NCBI GenBank assembly: GCA_014529385.2
Contig: CM043966.1
Coordinates: 142,154,211 to 142,218,210 of the forward strand
Direction: 5' to 3'
Source: Adiantum capillus-veneris
Taxonomy: Eukaryota > Streptophyta > Polypodiopsida > Polypodiales > Pteridaceae
DNA length: 64,000 nucleotides
In this document: positions 11,517-22,483 of the stretch, piece by piece
How positions within the stretch are numbered: the stretch's first letter is position 1
Layout of the letters: every line of letters starts with the position of its first letter
Made by a program: the position numbers and the translations under genes
The notes under the pieces: generated by a model
Seen by the model: the letters and a program-made list of their open reading frames with translations, nothing else
Databases searched by the model: none
Told to the model about the DNA's origin: nothing

Positions 11517-11787
11517 TGTAAGAACAAGTAAGCCCAAGGGGCCTCACTCTTCAAGGCATCTGGACGCAGAGTCTGAGAGTAGAGGACCCTTCGGGTGTTG
11601 TACTTCGCTCAAGTATTAATATAATAAAGAAATACCGAAAGGGGCGCCAAGTTTTGGGGCCAATACCTCTAGGCACGGAACTACGCCGGGCCGTGTCGAC
11701 TCAAGTTTTAAAGTTGTTAAGTATTTTTCAATGATTCTCTCCTGTGTCGTGCCCGATTCTCGACTTGGGGTGCCCAAGTCTGTGACA
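11517..11787 (+). repeat. TE2 right LTR
   Basis: It starts TGTAAGAACAAG and ends TCTGTGACA. It carries AATACCGAAAGGGGCGCC, which is shortened in the left LTR. Confidence 0.75.
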
Positions 11788-12714
11788 CTTGCAAGACATC
11801 TCCCACTACATTCTTCCTCCCTTAGGTCAATACTCTCGTTTACGGAGATCTTGATTTACGTCAAGCTTTCTCTTTTTGGGCGGGTCGAAAAGGATCCTCA
11901 CTTTGATAGGAGCTGACTGTGAGTCCAAGAGGGATTAAGTAGCCAAGAAAGCTATGGCTCTCCAGACAGCCCATGGCCGGCTACATAGGGAAAGATAGTA
12001 ATGAAGTGTTCATGAAAGGTGCTCTACTTTTCAGACAAGGCGAAATGTGTGTACAATGATTAGGATAGCCACCAAAAAAATTATATATGAGTGTCATGAT
12101 GTGCCTAGTGCGAGAAGGGGCCGATGGTGTGAGGTCTAACTGCAGCTAGCATCAATTCTTGTTGTCTTATCCTTGTTGTAGATTGTTTTTAAAGTTTAGT
12201 ACTTGTTTCAAGTTTAGTCAAGTAAGCTTCCAGTTTGCCTTGGTCTTTTCTGAAAGCATTTTTAAGGATATGTTGTTTTGTTTTTATCTATTTTGTTTAG
12301 AAACAAACAAGGTGTTTAGTTCTTCTTTATCTATTTTCTTGTGTATGCTGATTTTGTGTTTTGTGCAAGTGTTTTAGCCCTCTTATAATCCCTAAGTTTA
12401 GATTATCTAACCTTATGAAGGTTTATACACACTACCCTCATTAACTATTTCAAAGCATCCTAAATTAGTTAGTAATGGATTGGGTACCCACTTTGAAAAG
12501 CGAATGCAACCTTATTGTAGAAAAATTGATCACCTTCTAGGATTCGAAGCATTCAAAACGTGATGAATTGGGTGAAAACAAGGAAACATCATTTCATGAG
12601 ATATTATAAATATTTATGCTACTTGGCTTAATATGTGGGCCCAGGTTTTGGTCTAAGAAAATACCAGATCAGAATACTGTAAGCCTACTAATAATCTCTT
12701 TGCTTTCTATACAG
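11788..12714. other. Intergenic or intronic stretch without recognisable genes
   Basis: No element termini, RNA gene or conserved coding frame were recognised. It lies between the LTR nest and the first recognisable aminopeptidase exon, so it may be part of a long intron. A pyrimidine-rich acceptor (TTTGCTTTCTATACAG) ends it. Confidence 0.4.
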
Positions 12715-15593
12715 GTAAATAAAGGGGGCTTTTTAGAGGTTGGAGTGCAGACGTATGGTTCTGGTTTGTGGCATACCTGGTTTGATAGAGACTTGACTAT
12801 TGCTGGCAGAGTGATTCTGAAGCGAGGAAGTGGAGAAAGCATGTCTTTCTCACACGAGTTGGTCAAAATTGGCGATCCAATCTTGAGAATTCCAACATTG
12901 GCTATTCATTTGGATAGGTATTTATAAAAAATCTCTAGCACATAGTTGAATTTGAAAGTTCAGAATCAGGTCCATCTCCAGATATTCCAACGCATTTAAC
13001 ATTTTCTGAGTTGAGAAACTGATGACATTTGCTCCTGACTCAGTGTGTTTCCATCATGCTTAAAATACTGAAATACTCCAGTGTTTCCATCGTTTCCATC
13101 GGCTGTATATTTTCTAGTGGCAGATTATCTATATTTTCCATCAAAAGGAAGATCATTGCAGAAATGATTGTATTCCAGAATTTTGTGAGATAATACTGTG
13201 TTCGAGGAAAAGCAAGTAGTGAAACGATTGCCTGAATGCATCAGGTTTTCTAGTAGCTATCAGCAGTCATCAGATATATCGTTTCATAGATCAGGTGCTT
13301 CTGCTACAAACGAAGCCATCACCATGCTCTTATCGATTCTCTCTTAACAGGGTGCGTTTGATGTGAACCTTTTAGCCAAGGTACTGAGGAGAGTGTGTGT
13401 CAATACACAATTTACAGCAATGGGGCTTGGTTATCTTCTTAGGGAAATTGCTTGTATAGAATGCTCAAATTAGCAATGGGCTTAAAGAAGGAATTTTAAT
13501 TTGAAGTACCCTTCCAGGGCTGGTAGTGTCTCTTTCACTTCCTCAATGAAGGTGTTTAAACATCCACTATGTACGTTGTCTGTGCCCAAAATGGTAGCTA
13601 GATTAAAAGCTTTAGGGAGTGTCACAGGAAAATGGTATGGCTTCCTTTCTGGTGAATTCATCATAGATCTACAAAGAGCCTTTTGAACCAATACTGTTAT
13701 TACCTGAACAAATCTTAAACATGTTCTTGAACTCGGTGTAGTGCAATTAGTTGCTCAAGTAGGCGATTGGATTTTGATTCTTTTGTTGAATAATGCGGCT
13801 ATGCTTTGTGCAGAAATGTGCAAGAAGGGTTCAAATTCAATACACAAACGCATCTTGCACCTGTGCTAGCTACAGCAATTAAGGTTAGATTCCCATGCCA
13901 TACAACATAAGTAATGTCTACCTCACTTTTCTGTACATGGTTTTACTTCACTAGCATTGAACCTTTGGTAGAGGCTTTAGTTACATTTGTGTTGAACATT
14001 TTTAGGATGAAATGAACAAACAAACTGGTACAGAGAATAAAAGCTTTTCCGCGGAAGAAAATGGTAGTGACGGCACATTGACAAAGAAAGTTGAGGACAG
14101 TTCGAAGGAGATCCACCATGGTCTGCTTTTACAGGTACGTATAAGTTGTTGGTAAAGAAATTGTTTTACTGAAGACAACTTCCACTTTCTGCTGTATTCG
14201 TACCAACCTCTTATCTTTTGTCACATTCAGCTTCTTGCACAAGAGCTAGAATGCCAACCAGGGGAGATTTGTGATTTTGAATTGCAACTTTGCGATACAC
14301 AGCCCAGCCTAATTGGAGGGGCTCTTAAAGAGTTCATTTTTTCTGGGCGTCTGGACAACCTTTGCATGTCCTTCTGTTCTCTAAAGGTCACTCACTTGTT
14401 AATACAAATTTCAAAAACTCTCTTTCTGTCTGGCACATAAAGATCGATTGTTTTTTCTGTTTTGATATTTCTCGATTCCTAATGCTGGTTGAAAGGTTAC
14501 AGGCCCTGATTGATGCCTCGAACGATGATAGTTTGGATCAGGAGGTGGGAGTGAGGATGGTGGCTCTGTTTGACCACGAGGAGGTAGGGTCTAATTCAGC
14601 GCAGGGTGCGGGATCTCCTGCTATGTTTGATGCTTTGTCGCGTGCAACACTGTCCTTTGCCAGCTCTAGCTTGAAGGCAAGTGGTAAATGACTTTGAACA
14701 TTTGAAACTGCAATGACTTTTAAGCCTCATGCAATACTGAATTAATGAACTCCTCTAACAGGGATGTCCTGAAACTTTGGAATTTATTATTTTTCTTTTG
14801 GGTTCCCGTGCAGGTGGTGGTTGACAAAGCTATTCAACGCAGCTTTCTGGTCTCAGCAGATATGGCTCATTGCTTACATCCAAATTATTCTGTGCGTATC
14901 CATGTTGCTTTTTATTTTGTTTGTACAAAGTCTCATGCCTGAGGGAACTGATGAACAGCGGGATTTTGATTGCTTGTGAAATCTTCTCCTCTTATCAGGG
15001 AGAGCAAAATTGGTTTTGCTTTTAAATCATTTGATTTTTCCTTTCGTGATACAGAGAGAATGGAAACCAAGTCTATGTTACTGTCTTTTTTTTGTTTTCC
15101 TGATATTTTCTTTTGCATATTCAGGAGAAGCATGAAGACAATCATCAACCTAAAATGCACAAAGGTCTTGTAATAAAGCATAATGCTAACCAACGATATG
15201 CAACGAATGCAGTCACTTCTTTCATTTTTCGGCATATCGCAACGAAGTACAAACTTCCAGTTCAGGTATCTGTTGGTCAACTAGCTTGATACAATATAAT
15301 GCACTCCGTTGTAGTCGGATGCCTTCTTTCATATGGATAATTGAAATTGGTGTAACCCTGATAATGTGTAGGATTTTGTTGTCCGTAATGATATGGGCTG
15401 TGGCTCTACAATTGGTCCGATACTCGCAAGTGGTGTCGGCATTCGTACTGTGGATGTGGGTGCTCCTCAGCTTTCAATGCACAGCATACGAGAGATGTGT
15501 GGTGTCGATGATGTTGACCATTCATATCAACACTTGAAAGCGTTTTTCAAGGAGTTTTCGCAGATCGATACACAACTCTCTGTTGACTGCTAA
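12715..15593 (+). CDS. DNPEP: Aspartyl aminopeptidase (peptidase M18), eight 3' exons
   Basis: Spliced gene for the zinc metallopeptidase that removes N-terminal Asp or Glu, normally a cytosolic or vacuolar homo-oligomer. In-frame exons are 12715-12917, 13814-13883, 14006-14134, 14231-14386, 14503-14676, 14814-14891, 15125-15265 and 15372-15593 (TAA). Recognisable motifs in order are [13 protein letters not shown]-like (here [14 protein letters not shown]), [26 protein letters not shown] with metal/catalytic Glu residues, [34 protein letters not shown] and [12 protein letters not shown] with the last metal-binding His. All introns are GT-AG except the one after 14676, which uses a GC donor. 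The family's N-terminal third, including the first metal-binding His of the AHTDS motif, is absent from the window. Either the 5' exons lie upstream of the LTR nest across a very long intron, or the gene is truncated. The exons themselves carry no stop or frame break. Confidence 0.93.
14677..14813 (+). other. GC-AG intron in the aminopeptidase gene
   Basis: The donor AAG/GCAAGT fits the strong consensus of GC donors and keeps the frame from SSLK into [10 protein letters not shown]. The nearby GT dinucleotides at 14681 and 14684 would shift the frame. Confidence 0.75.
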
Positions 15594-17116
15594 GTTAATA
15601 CCATGAAAAGAAGCTACCTTAGCTAAGAAACCAATAGTTTTGAAAACCAAAGAAGAAGAGGACCGAGGAGGAAGGATCAAGGTTGCTGAGTACGAGTTCC
15701 AGTACACATGTAGGTTAGTACCAAGCTTTCCCATTATGTTACTTTTGGGAAGCATTTCACATAGACAAGATGTGCAAGTATATTCTGTCAATGTAAAAGA
15801 TTCATTTATGATGTGAGTGGAACTTTTAAGTATTGCTGGAATCATTAATGTTTCAATTTTTTGCTTCTGTTTCGGTTGTATTCTAGGTTCTCTTTTCGGC
15901 TGAGTACTCGTGATGACTCCTTAACAAGCATGCCATGGGGTGGTGAACCTTCTCATAGTAGAATCTCTCTCCTGCCTAGTAGACTACATGCCATGGGCTG
16001 GTTGGCCTTCTCGTAGTGGAGCTATTTTCCTGTCTAGTAACATACAAGCAAATATGTGGAGGTGAAGTTTGGCATTCATTTTGTGAAAGCCATACCGTTA
16101 TCATCACAGTAGGCAAAGTAGGTGTTACTTCGGCAAGAGAGTAGGTGTAAACCCTCAAACGCGCACCGCACACCTCACACAATTTACTAATTCTATGTCA
16201 CTGCATTGGGTGGAACCTCATTCATTTTAAAGTTTAGTGCTCCATACAAAAGTAACTATAACATCCAAGAAAGTGAATAGAGTAAACACAATGCAGTCAC
16301 CAGGATTCTTATCCTGATGGAATACAAATTTGCATGAGCATCCAGAATGTAACCTAAATGTAAAGTCTAATATTGTGCTACATTGGCAGCTTTATGTAAG
16401 CATCCAAAATGTAACCCATCTTTTAAGTCTAATACTGTGCTATGTTGGCGATTATGTATGAATGATAGTTTAGACTATCCCAAATTTTTAGCTTATTTAA
16501 TCAATTCAATTATAAATAAGGCACACCTTTATTTTTTCTTCTACTTGTTCTCCAAGACAGCCTATGTATGCTTGGTCTCTACCACTATATCCTTGTTTTA
16601 GCGGAGGCTGCCTTATGAGCTAATAGCCCTTTATGGGACACGGGTGTCTTCAGGAGTGTTATTGAAGTCGAGAGGCCAAGATGATGTGTTTGGAAGTGAG
16701 CTCTATCTTATGAAACTAACCTTCAGTGCAAACCTCGAATTATTTCCACAATACATTAAGCAGGACTTTGTCTTATTTCCATCGGTTTTGGAGCTGCTGA
16801 AATTACCTCATTGAGATGGTAAGAAATATCTCTTTGGTTTCTGATTTTCTTGCAATTTTTTGCTATTTGGAAAATACTCCCCCTGCGTGACATTCTTTAG
16901 CCCATGTATGCTATGGATATTGTTTTCCCACATTGTACATGCCTGCTGGCAAGGGTGGAAGAGACATTTTGGCAGCCATAGGACTTGTTGGAATGTGGCA
17001 TTAAGAGGTGGAGGATTCTGCTCTCAACCTCTTATAAGGTGAGGGTTTTTACCCTCGCTTAGCCTCGGTTTGTTTCACGGGTTGCCATTCAGCGCTTGCA
17101 CTTACACTTGCACATA
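15594..17116. other. Downstream intergenic DNA with two short tandem duplications
   Basis: No gene is recognised. Two imperfect duplications are visible: a ~59-bp unit beginning CATGCCATGGG at about 15930 and 15989, and a ~62-bp unit beginning AGCATCCA at about 16336 and 16398. The 3' UTR of the aminopeptidase should lie in the first few hundred bases, but no polyadenylation site was pinned down. Confidence 0.45.

Positions 17117-17195
<79 letters not shown>
17117..17195 (+). repeat. (TG)n(GA)n microsatellite
   Basis: A compound dinucleotide tract: a short TG run followed by about 63 bp of GA. Confidence 0.95.
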
Positions 17196-17200
<5 letters not shown>

Positions 17201-19574
17201 TGTTGATTTTTTTGCAATATGGAGAATGTCGATGAAGCTTCCTCATAAGTCACTGGATTTTTGGACTGCACTATATTGGTAATTCTTTTTGAAGCAAACT
17301 AGTGCCCATCGCTTTCATTAACTTTGAATGGCTTGGTTAGACTATACCTGGCTTTTGTTGCTTTCGGATTTTTTGAAGAAATTTAAACTTCAGTGGTTAG
17401 TGACTTGACTTCTATTCATGGCTTGTTGGTATCTTCTAAAAGATATTGGAATTGAGATTGGGCTGCTTGGATTTTTTCATGATGGGACTTTGATTTAGTT
17501 TAGTTGCCTTCAACATAGCAATTGCATAATTGCTTGCGGGGTATTGACTCTCTTTTGATTACTGGCAAGAGCTTATAGATATAGTCAGGGAAACTTCAAT
17601 CTTTGTGAGGGATGTTTATGGTGGGATATGGGTGCTTGTGATGGCTTTACATGACAAACTATACATGGCTAGTACGAGTTTTTTTAAATTTTATCCCTGT
17701 ATCTGACTTATATTTGTATCTGCCTATGTGTTTTACTTTCTAAAAGACTTGGAGCAGAGTGGTGTGTGGCCTTGATCAATGTTGATGACTATTACCTACT
17801 GCATTGTTGGTTACTTTTTGTATGGTAAAACCCGGTCGTGGGATATGGTTGTTTGTGCAGGCTCTTTGCATGACAAAGCATATTGGGCTGGACTAAAACC
17901 TTTTTGTTTTGTTCAATGAAGGGTACATGGGGAGTTTAAATATTGATCATCCTAAGCATATATGGTTGTACATGACTGGGACTATTGATCACCCTTAGCA
18001 TGTATGGTTCTACATGACTAAGGCTATTGATTGTGTGGCCTTGATGAGAACTAACGCAAGAGCCTACCATGCCGTATTCAGAGTCAAACCCCTTAGCCAT
18101 GGCGCCACATGCCTTGCCTTGTTTTGGAGTGCCTAAAAAAGGTAATTTACGCTTAGCTTGACAAAAAATGTGCACAACCCCACACACCTATATTTAGAAA
18201 GTTAATTGGATGAGCAAATGGTGTCAAATTGGGGATCTTAGGCTATGTACATTGCTATTGTTGGGCACTATCTCATGACATGAAAATCGAAGGAAGAAGA
18301 GCTTCAAGATGCAACCAATTAAAATCACAAAATGTAAAAAAAAACATGCAAAATTGACATAAAAAATGCACTATACCTCCAAGTTTCCCTCATTAAAGGG
18401 AGAGGAAAATTTTCAACCAATTTATTTGGAGAGAAATTGCTAAATGCAAACACTAAATGCTAATGACGCAACTCCTTAATCAACTCTAATGGACCTATGG
18501 AGGGTAGTGGCTCATTGGACTTCACCAAGAACACGTCGACACATAGAAGATTAGGGTGTTGATTAGGGAGTAATTAAACAAGTGCGCTTAAAAAGTATAA
18601 ACCACTATTATGTTGCTCTCATACCCGTTGAAAGGTTAGGGTTAAGGTGTTATGCTTAGTGTAGCATTGATAAGGAGTAATTCAAGAGAGAAATTGGACA
18701 ACGCACTAAGTATAAAAATAATAAAAGTAAAAATTATGTGATAATGAAATGATCAACAACACTAGGAAGTGTGTATAATGTGTGGCCACTTAAGTAGTAG
18801 CAACATATGGTCAGGTGCACCGCTCAAGGGTCACTAGTATCTTTCACCAAGGGTCAAATGAAATCTCTCAAAAGGCCAAGAGTGGCTTCATAAATCATGT
18901 GTTGATTTTTCAAGTAGCGTGTGATTGGAAAGAATCTTGGACTCTTGTGAAAGTCACCATGTCATGTATGTTAGGCCTTGTTCCCTCACATGCACACAAG
19001 ATGACTAGACTGTTGACTATAGAAGAGGTGGTACCTATGGAGGTTTGGAGAGGTCTAGGCTAAGGGCCCTAAACAACAATTACACCTTCCAGCTAGTGCA
19101 TACATGGACTTTTGTTCCTAGAGATATTGCCTCTTTTAAATCATGCATGAGGCCAATGCATGTCTTCACCTCTTTTTTCTTGGAGGTAGTTCAATCGGGC
19201 TTTATAGTAACCAAAGGTTGGGGTTGCAACACTCACAAAAAATGCTCAGTTGTGATAGATAATGTCAAGCTAGAGAATCTTAACAAGGATTAAACTTGAA
19301 CAAAGAGCTACTGCTGTATTAGTTTAGACTTGCTTCCAACTTATAAGACGATTGTGGTAGATTCAACAAGTCAATTTTCCCTGCCTTTGGTTATGAAAAT
19401 AGGCTGCTTCAATAATAAGTGGACTTTCTCTTGCCCAACCTTATTGCAATCAACAAACGTAATGTATTTGAATGGTGCTCCTAGGTGCAAAAAGTTTTGA
19501 TGATGACGAAAACATACAAATGATGATATTATGAAGTTAGTTTTAGGTAGGGAAAAACAAAATACTCTCTCATA
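17196..19574. other. Gene-free stretch
   Basis: No coding domain, RNA gene or clear element end is seen. A ~48-bp duplicated unit (ATTGATCA-CCT-AGCAT-TATGGTT) lies at about 17941 and 17985. Confidence 0.4.
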
Positions 19575-19587
19575 GGCTCTGATACCA
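19575..19587 (-). other. Primer binding site (initiator tRNA-Met), minus strand
   Basis: The reverse complement reads TGGTATCAGAGCC. It adjoins the putative LTR at 19590-20625. Confidence 0.75.
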
Positions 19588-19589
19588 AT

Positions 19590-20625
19590 TGGGGATTAAG
19601 AGCTCTAGAAGATCAAATATGAAGGGTTCATGGTGGAGATACACATAATGAGAGAGGAAGTGGGATGTACACAAAGTAAAATAGAAGAGAAAATACATAG
19701 TCACATTGTCTGGGGGTTACACTATTATCACCTATCACATCTCTTGACGAGACGGACCCCAGACTATAATGCCAATCCTAGGAAGCAAGTGAGTTGACTA
19801 GGGCATGGAGGCATGCCAAGTTCTCAATCTCTCATCTGAACACAATACACTCCATCAAAACTGTATGTGCATTCTAACTATGAAAAACCTGGCTTTTATC
19901 TCCATGATCCATTCATGCATAAACAAGCAAAACCAATAGCAAAGTAAATCCAAATAACACCGAACTTAAAAGGTATTATCCACGTATGGTTAGAGACACT
20001 TTTCAATCAACAAACCTAAAATACGCACCCTAGAAAAAATTGCGTTTTTTTAAGAACAAACTTGTAGGTCATTAAATCCAATGTTGAACACACCTACTAG
20101 GTGCTCCAAAGTGTTGGGAATCTAATGCAATTGAAAAAATCTTCAAACAATACTCGGATAGTGAGATATATCATCTGGAATGTTGTGGCAGTCGACACTC
20201 GGATCTTACAACACGCTTTCAATGTAGATATCCACGCGTAGAGCTCCTTGAGATTAACACAATGGTGCTTTCAGAATTTCAATGCTATGATCGTGCGGTG
20301 CGGTGCAAAGAGATAACAGACACACAACGTATAAAGAAAAGTTTATCTGCTCCCTTTTATTAATAGTTATCCTAAAAAAATTACAAAAGTTGCCTTTTAT
20401 ACCTCGGCTCAGGGTCTCATGTACAAGGACTGAACCTGCTTCAAAAATAGCATACAATACAACTTGAGAGTTCATACCCTCAAATTCTTCGTAATTACAG
20501 ATTGAACAAAGAGCTACTAGTTTTTTGGCAAGATAATTGCAATAATTTTCTATTAGGACTAAAAAATCTTTTCGAGCATCTCCTTTTCTAGAGCCGATAT
20601 CTACTGTTGTTGGAATCTTCCAACA
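19590..20625 (-). repeat. Probable LTR (~1.04 kb), minus orientation, between PBS and PPT
   Basis: On the minus strand a purine tract (GGAGGGGGTGAA, 20626-20640) precedes TGTTGGAAGATTCC, the putative LTR start with a short terminal palindrome. At the other end ATCCCCA is followed two bases later by TGGTATCAGAGCC (19575-19587), an initiator tRNA-Met primer site. A single LTR thus sits between an upstream element's 3' end and another internal region's PBS. Boundaries are inferred from these signals because no second LTR copy was found. Confidence 0.5.
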
Positions 20626-21800
20626 TTCACCCCCTCCTATTTCAGGTCGTCCTCGACATGAGTCAATAGTGGGGTGGCTATTGAATGGAAAGCCGACTTT
20701 GCAGATGATGTGCTATCCATCTGAGCCCTTCTTTATATTCTCTAGCTAGTTGGATATCTTCTTGGGGATAAGGCTTAAATGTGTTTTGATGATGGAGCTC
20801 CATGACATGGTAATTGACAAAGCACGCTCTTAGATCATTGACTTTTGGCCCAAAAATGATTGTATCCAGTGTGAAAAATCTTGTGTAAAAAGCCTCTTCA
20901 AAAGTACTCATGTAGTATGAAGTCATAAATGTAACGAACAAAGAAGCCATGCAGAATTTTCTCATCAGGTTGCTTGCTGACTTTGTATACCAGTCCTTTA
21001 TTCCCCTCCAAAAGGGACATCCATGGAGTCTCTCTAACATGCGCTTTGTGGTAACATTCGGTATATTCTTCATAGCATCTGGCAGGACAGATCTGCAAAG
21101 CCTTCATATTTCTTAATTGCCGACGTGAGAGTGCGTATCATGTATTTTTAATCTAACCTTTCATTGTCATGTGAACCTGGTAGTGCTAGATAATTTAGCC
21201 AATTGCAGTGTCTTCTTTGTATCATTTCATGTTGGCCCCAGGTTCTGACTCTAGGAATCGGGAAAAAATTGACATCCTATTGGAGGGGATAAGGTAGATC
21301 AACCATTCACGATTCTTATCGAGACATACCTTCCTCTATCTGGGTTACCAGTCATTGGACTGAGCTTTAGTCATCTCTTGCTCTCTACCAGCTCTGTGGT
21401 GAAGTCAATTGTATTTGATCAGTGAGGTTGAGAGGGCTCCCACTCCCATTGATCAAGCTTATCAAGCCATGTCATCCTCCATCTGGGTTGTCGATCACTG
21501 GATTGAGCTTCGGTCATCTCTTGGTCTATGGATGCTTTGTGGTTTCAAAGCTTCATTCTCTCTTTGTAGATCATCCTCACGAGCCATGGCTGTTGTTGTG
21601 GCATCTTGTTTCATGTGCTCTTGTACTATGACAACTTTTTCTAATTCTTTGATTCGCTCTTCCATATTTGACGATGTAGTGCTTGTATCTGTGAGCTGTG
21701 AAAATCAGGGGTTCGTCTTGATTCTTTGAACTATACGCTTTTATACTGCCAATTCTTTTGTTAGAGTTTTGGCATCTCAAGTGAATTGGTCAATGTGCTC
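20626..21800 (-). pseudogene. Remnant of the retroelement internal region (gag-like start, unknown 3' ORF)
   Basis: On the minus strand, an ATG near 21669 opens a Glu/Lys-rich coiled-coil-like segment (MEERIKELEKVV, AREDDLQRENEAL), followed by stops. An open stretch of 131 codons (21073-20678) is not recognised. A Lys/Glu/Asp tail (THVEDDLK) precedes the stop and polypurine tract. The arrangement suggests a gag start joined to the end of pol by an internal deletion, but no catalytic motif survives. Confidence 0.35.
21330..21545 (-). repeat. Imperfect tandem duplication (~128 bp period)
   Basis: The segment CTCTATCTGGGTT - CATTGGACTGAGCTTTAG at about 21333-21402 recurs as CTCCATCTGGGTT - CACTGGATTGAGCTTCGG at about 21477-21545, within the gag-like remnant. 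Confidence 0.6.
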
Positions 21801-21840
21801 CAATTATTTATTTTGGCTTTTAGGTATTTATTTTACTTAT

Positions 21841-21929
21841 TTGTTAAAGTTTGGTAGGGCAATTTATTGAGGTGGTATATATGTGACCCCTTTATCAGGT
21901 ATTCATTGCCAAGGTTGATTGATTCAAGA

Positions 21930-22003
<74 letters not shown>

Positions 22004-22469
22004 TGTGTGTGTGGGTGTGCTAATAAAAAGAGGAAAATGGTATAACCTTTCTATCACCCAAGTGTGGTAGATTGGTTATGCAATTTCCCTCTTGAATAAC
22101 AGGTCTTGAGTTCAACTCTCCTCGTCGAATAGATCTTTAAGGTCTCTTGGGATAGTTTCCTTAACGATGTTAAAATTCTCTTCTTCTCGGGTGTGTGTGG
22201 GTGAGTGTGTGTGGGTGTGCTAATAAAAAGAGGAAAATGGTATAACCTTTCTATCACCCAAGTGTGGTAGATTGGTTATGCAATTTCCCTCTTGAATAAT
22301 AGGTCTTGAGTTCAACTCTCCTCCTCGAATAGATCTTTAAGGTCTCTTGGGATAGTTTCCTATGACGTTAAAATTCTCTTCTTCTTCTCTCTCTCTCTCT
22401 CTCTCTCGCTCTCTCGCGTGCGCGTGCTTTCTCCCCTTGGTCTCTACGCCTTTGCATCGTCGACTTTGA
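21841..22469 (+). repeat. Candidate LTR followed by a PBS-like site
   Basis: The stretch starts TGTTAAAGTTTGG, contains a TATATATG box (about 21875), a 69-bp CT tract (21932-22000), a 200-bp tandem duplication and a second CT run, and ends GACTTTGACA. TGGTATTAGAGC at 22470-22481 is one base off the usual initiator tRNA-Met site. No partner LTR or coding region was found, so the 5' boundary is a guess. Confidence 0.4.
22005..22386 (+). repeat. 200-bp tandem duplication with tRNA-like A and B boxes
   Basis: Copies at 22005-22188 and 22205-22386 are nearly identical. Each has AGTGTGGTAGATTGGTTA (22061-22078 in copy 1) followed about 40 bases on by GGTCTTGAGTTCAACTCT (22102-22119). These resemble the internal RNA polymerase III A and B boxes of tRNA-derived SINEs, and each copy ends in a pyrimidine-rich tail. 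The alternative is an ordinary duplicated LTR segment. Confidence 0.5.
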
Positions 22470-22483
22470 CATGGTATTAGAGC

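Larger units (their letters stand above)
6252..11787 (+). mobile_element. TE2: non-coding LTR retrotransposon, split by TE3
   Basis: Two direct repeats of about 260-270 bp flank an internal region without a gag or pol frame. The left repeat (6252-6511) is followed by the primer binding site TGGTATCAGAGCAT at 6513. The right repeat (11517-11787) is preceded by a G-rich tract (TTTTGGGGCAT). Both LTRs contain AAGCCCAAGGGGCC and TTTTGGGGCCAATACCTCT and end GTGACA. The internal sequence is 6529-6735 plus 9874-11516, about 1.8 kb once TE3 is removed, and matches no protein. This is the structure of a small LARD-type element that would need enzymes supplied in trans. Confidence 0.75.

Noticed and set aside
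22061-22120. Functional tRNA gene
   Set aside because: A- and B-box-like motifs are present but no acceptor stem or full cloverleaf could be drawn; the sequence is duplicated repeat DNA.
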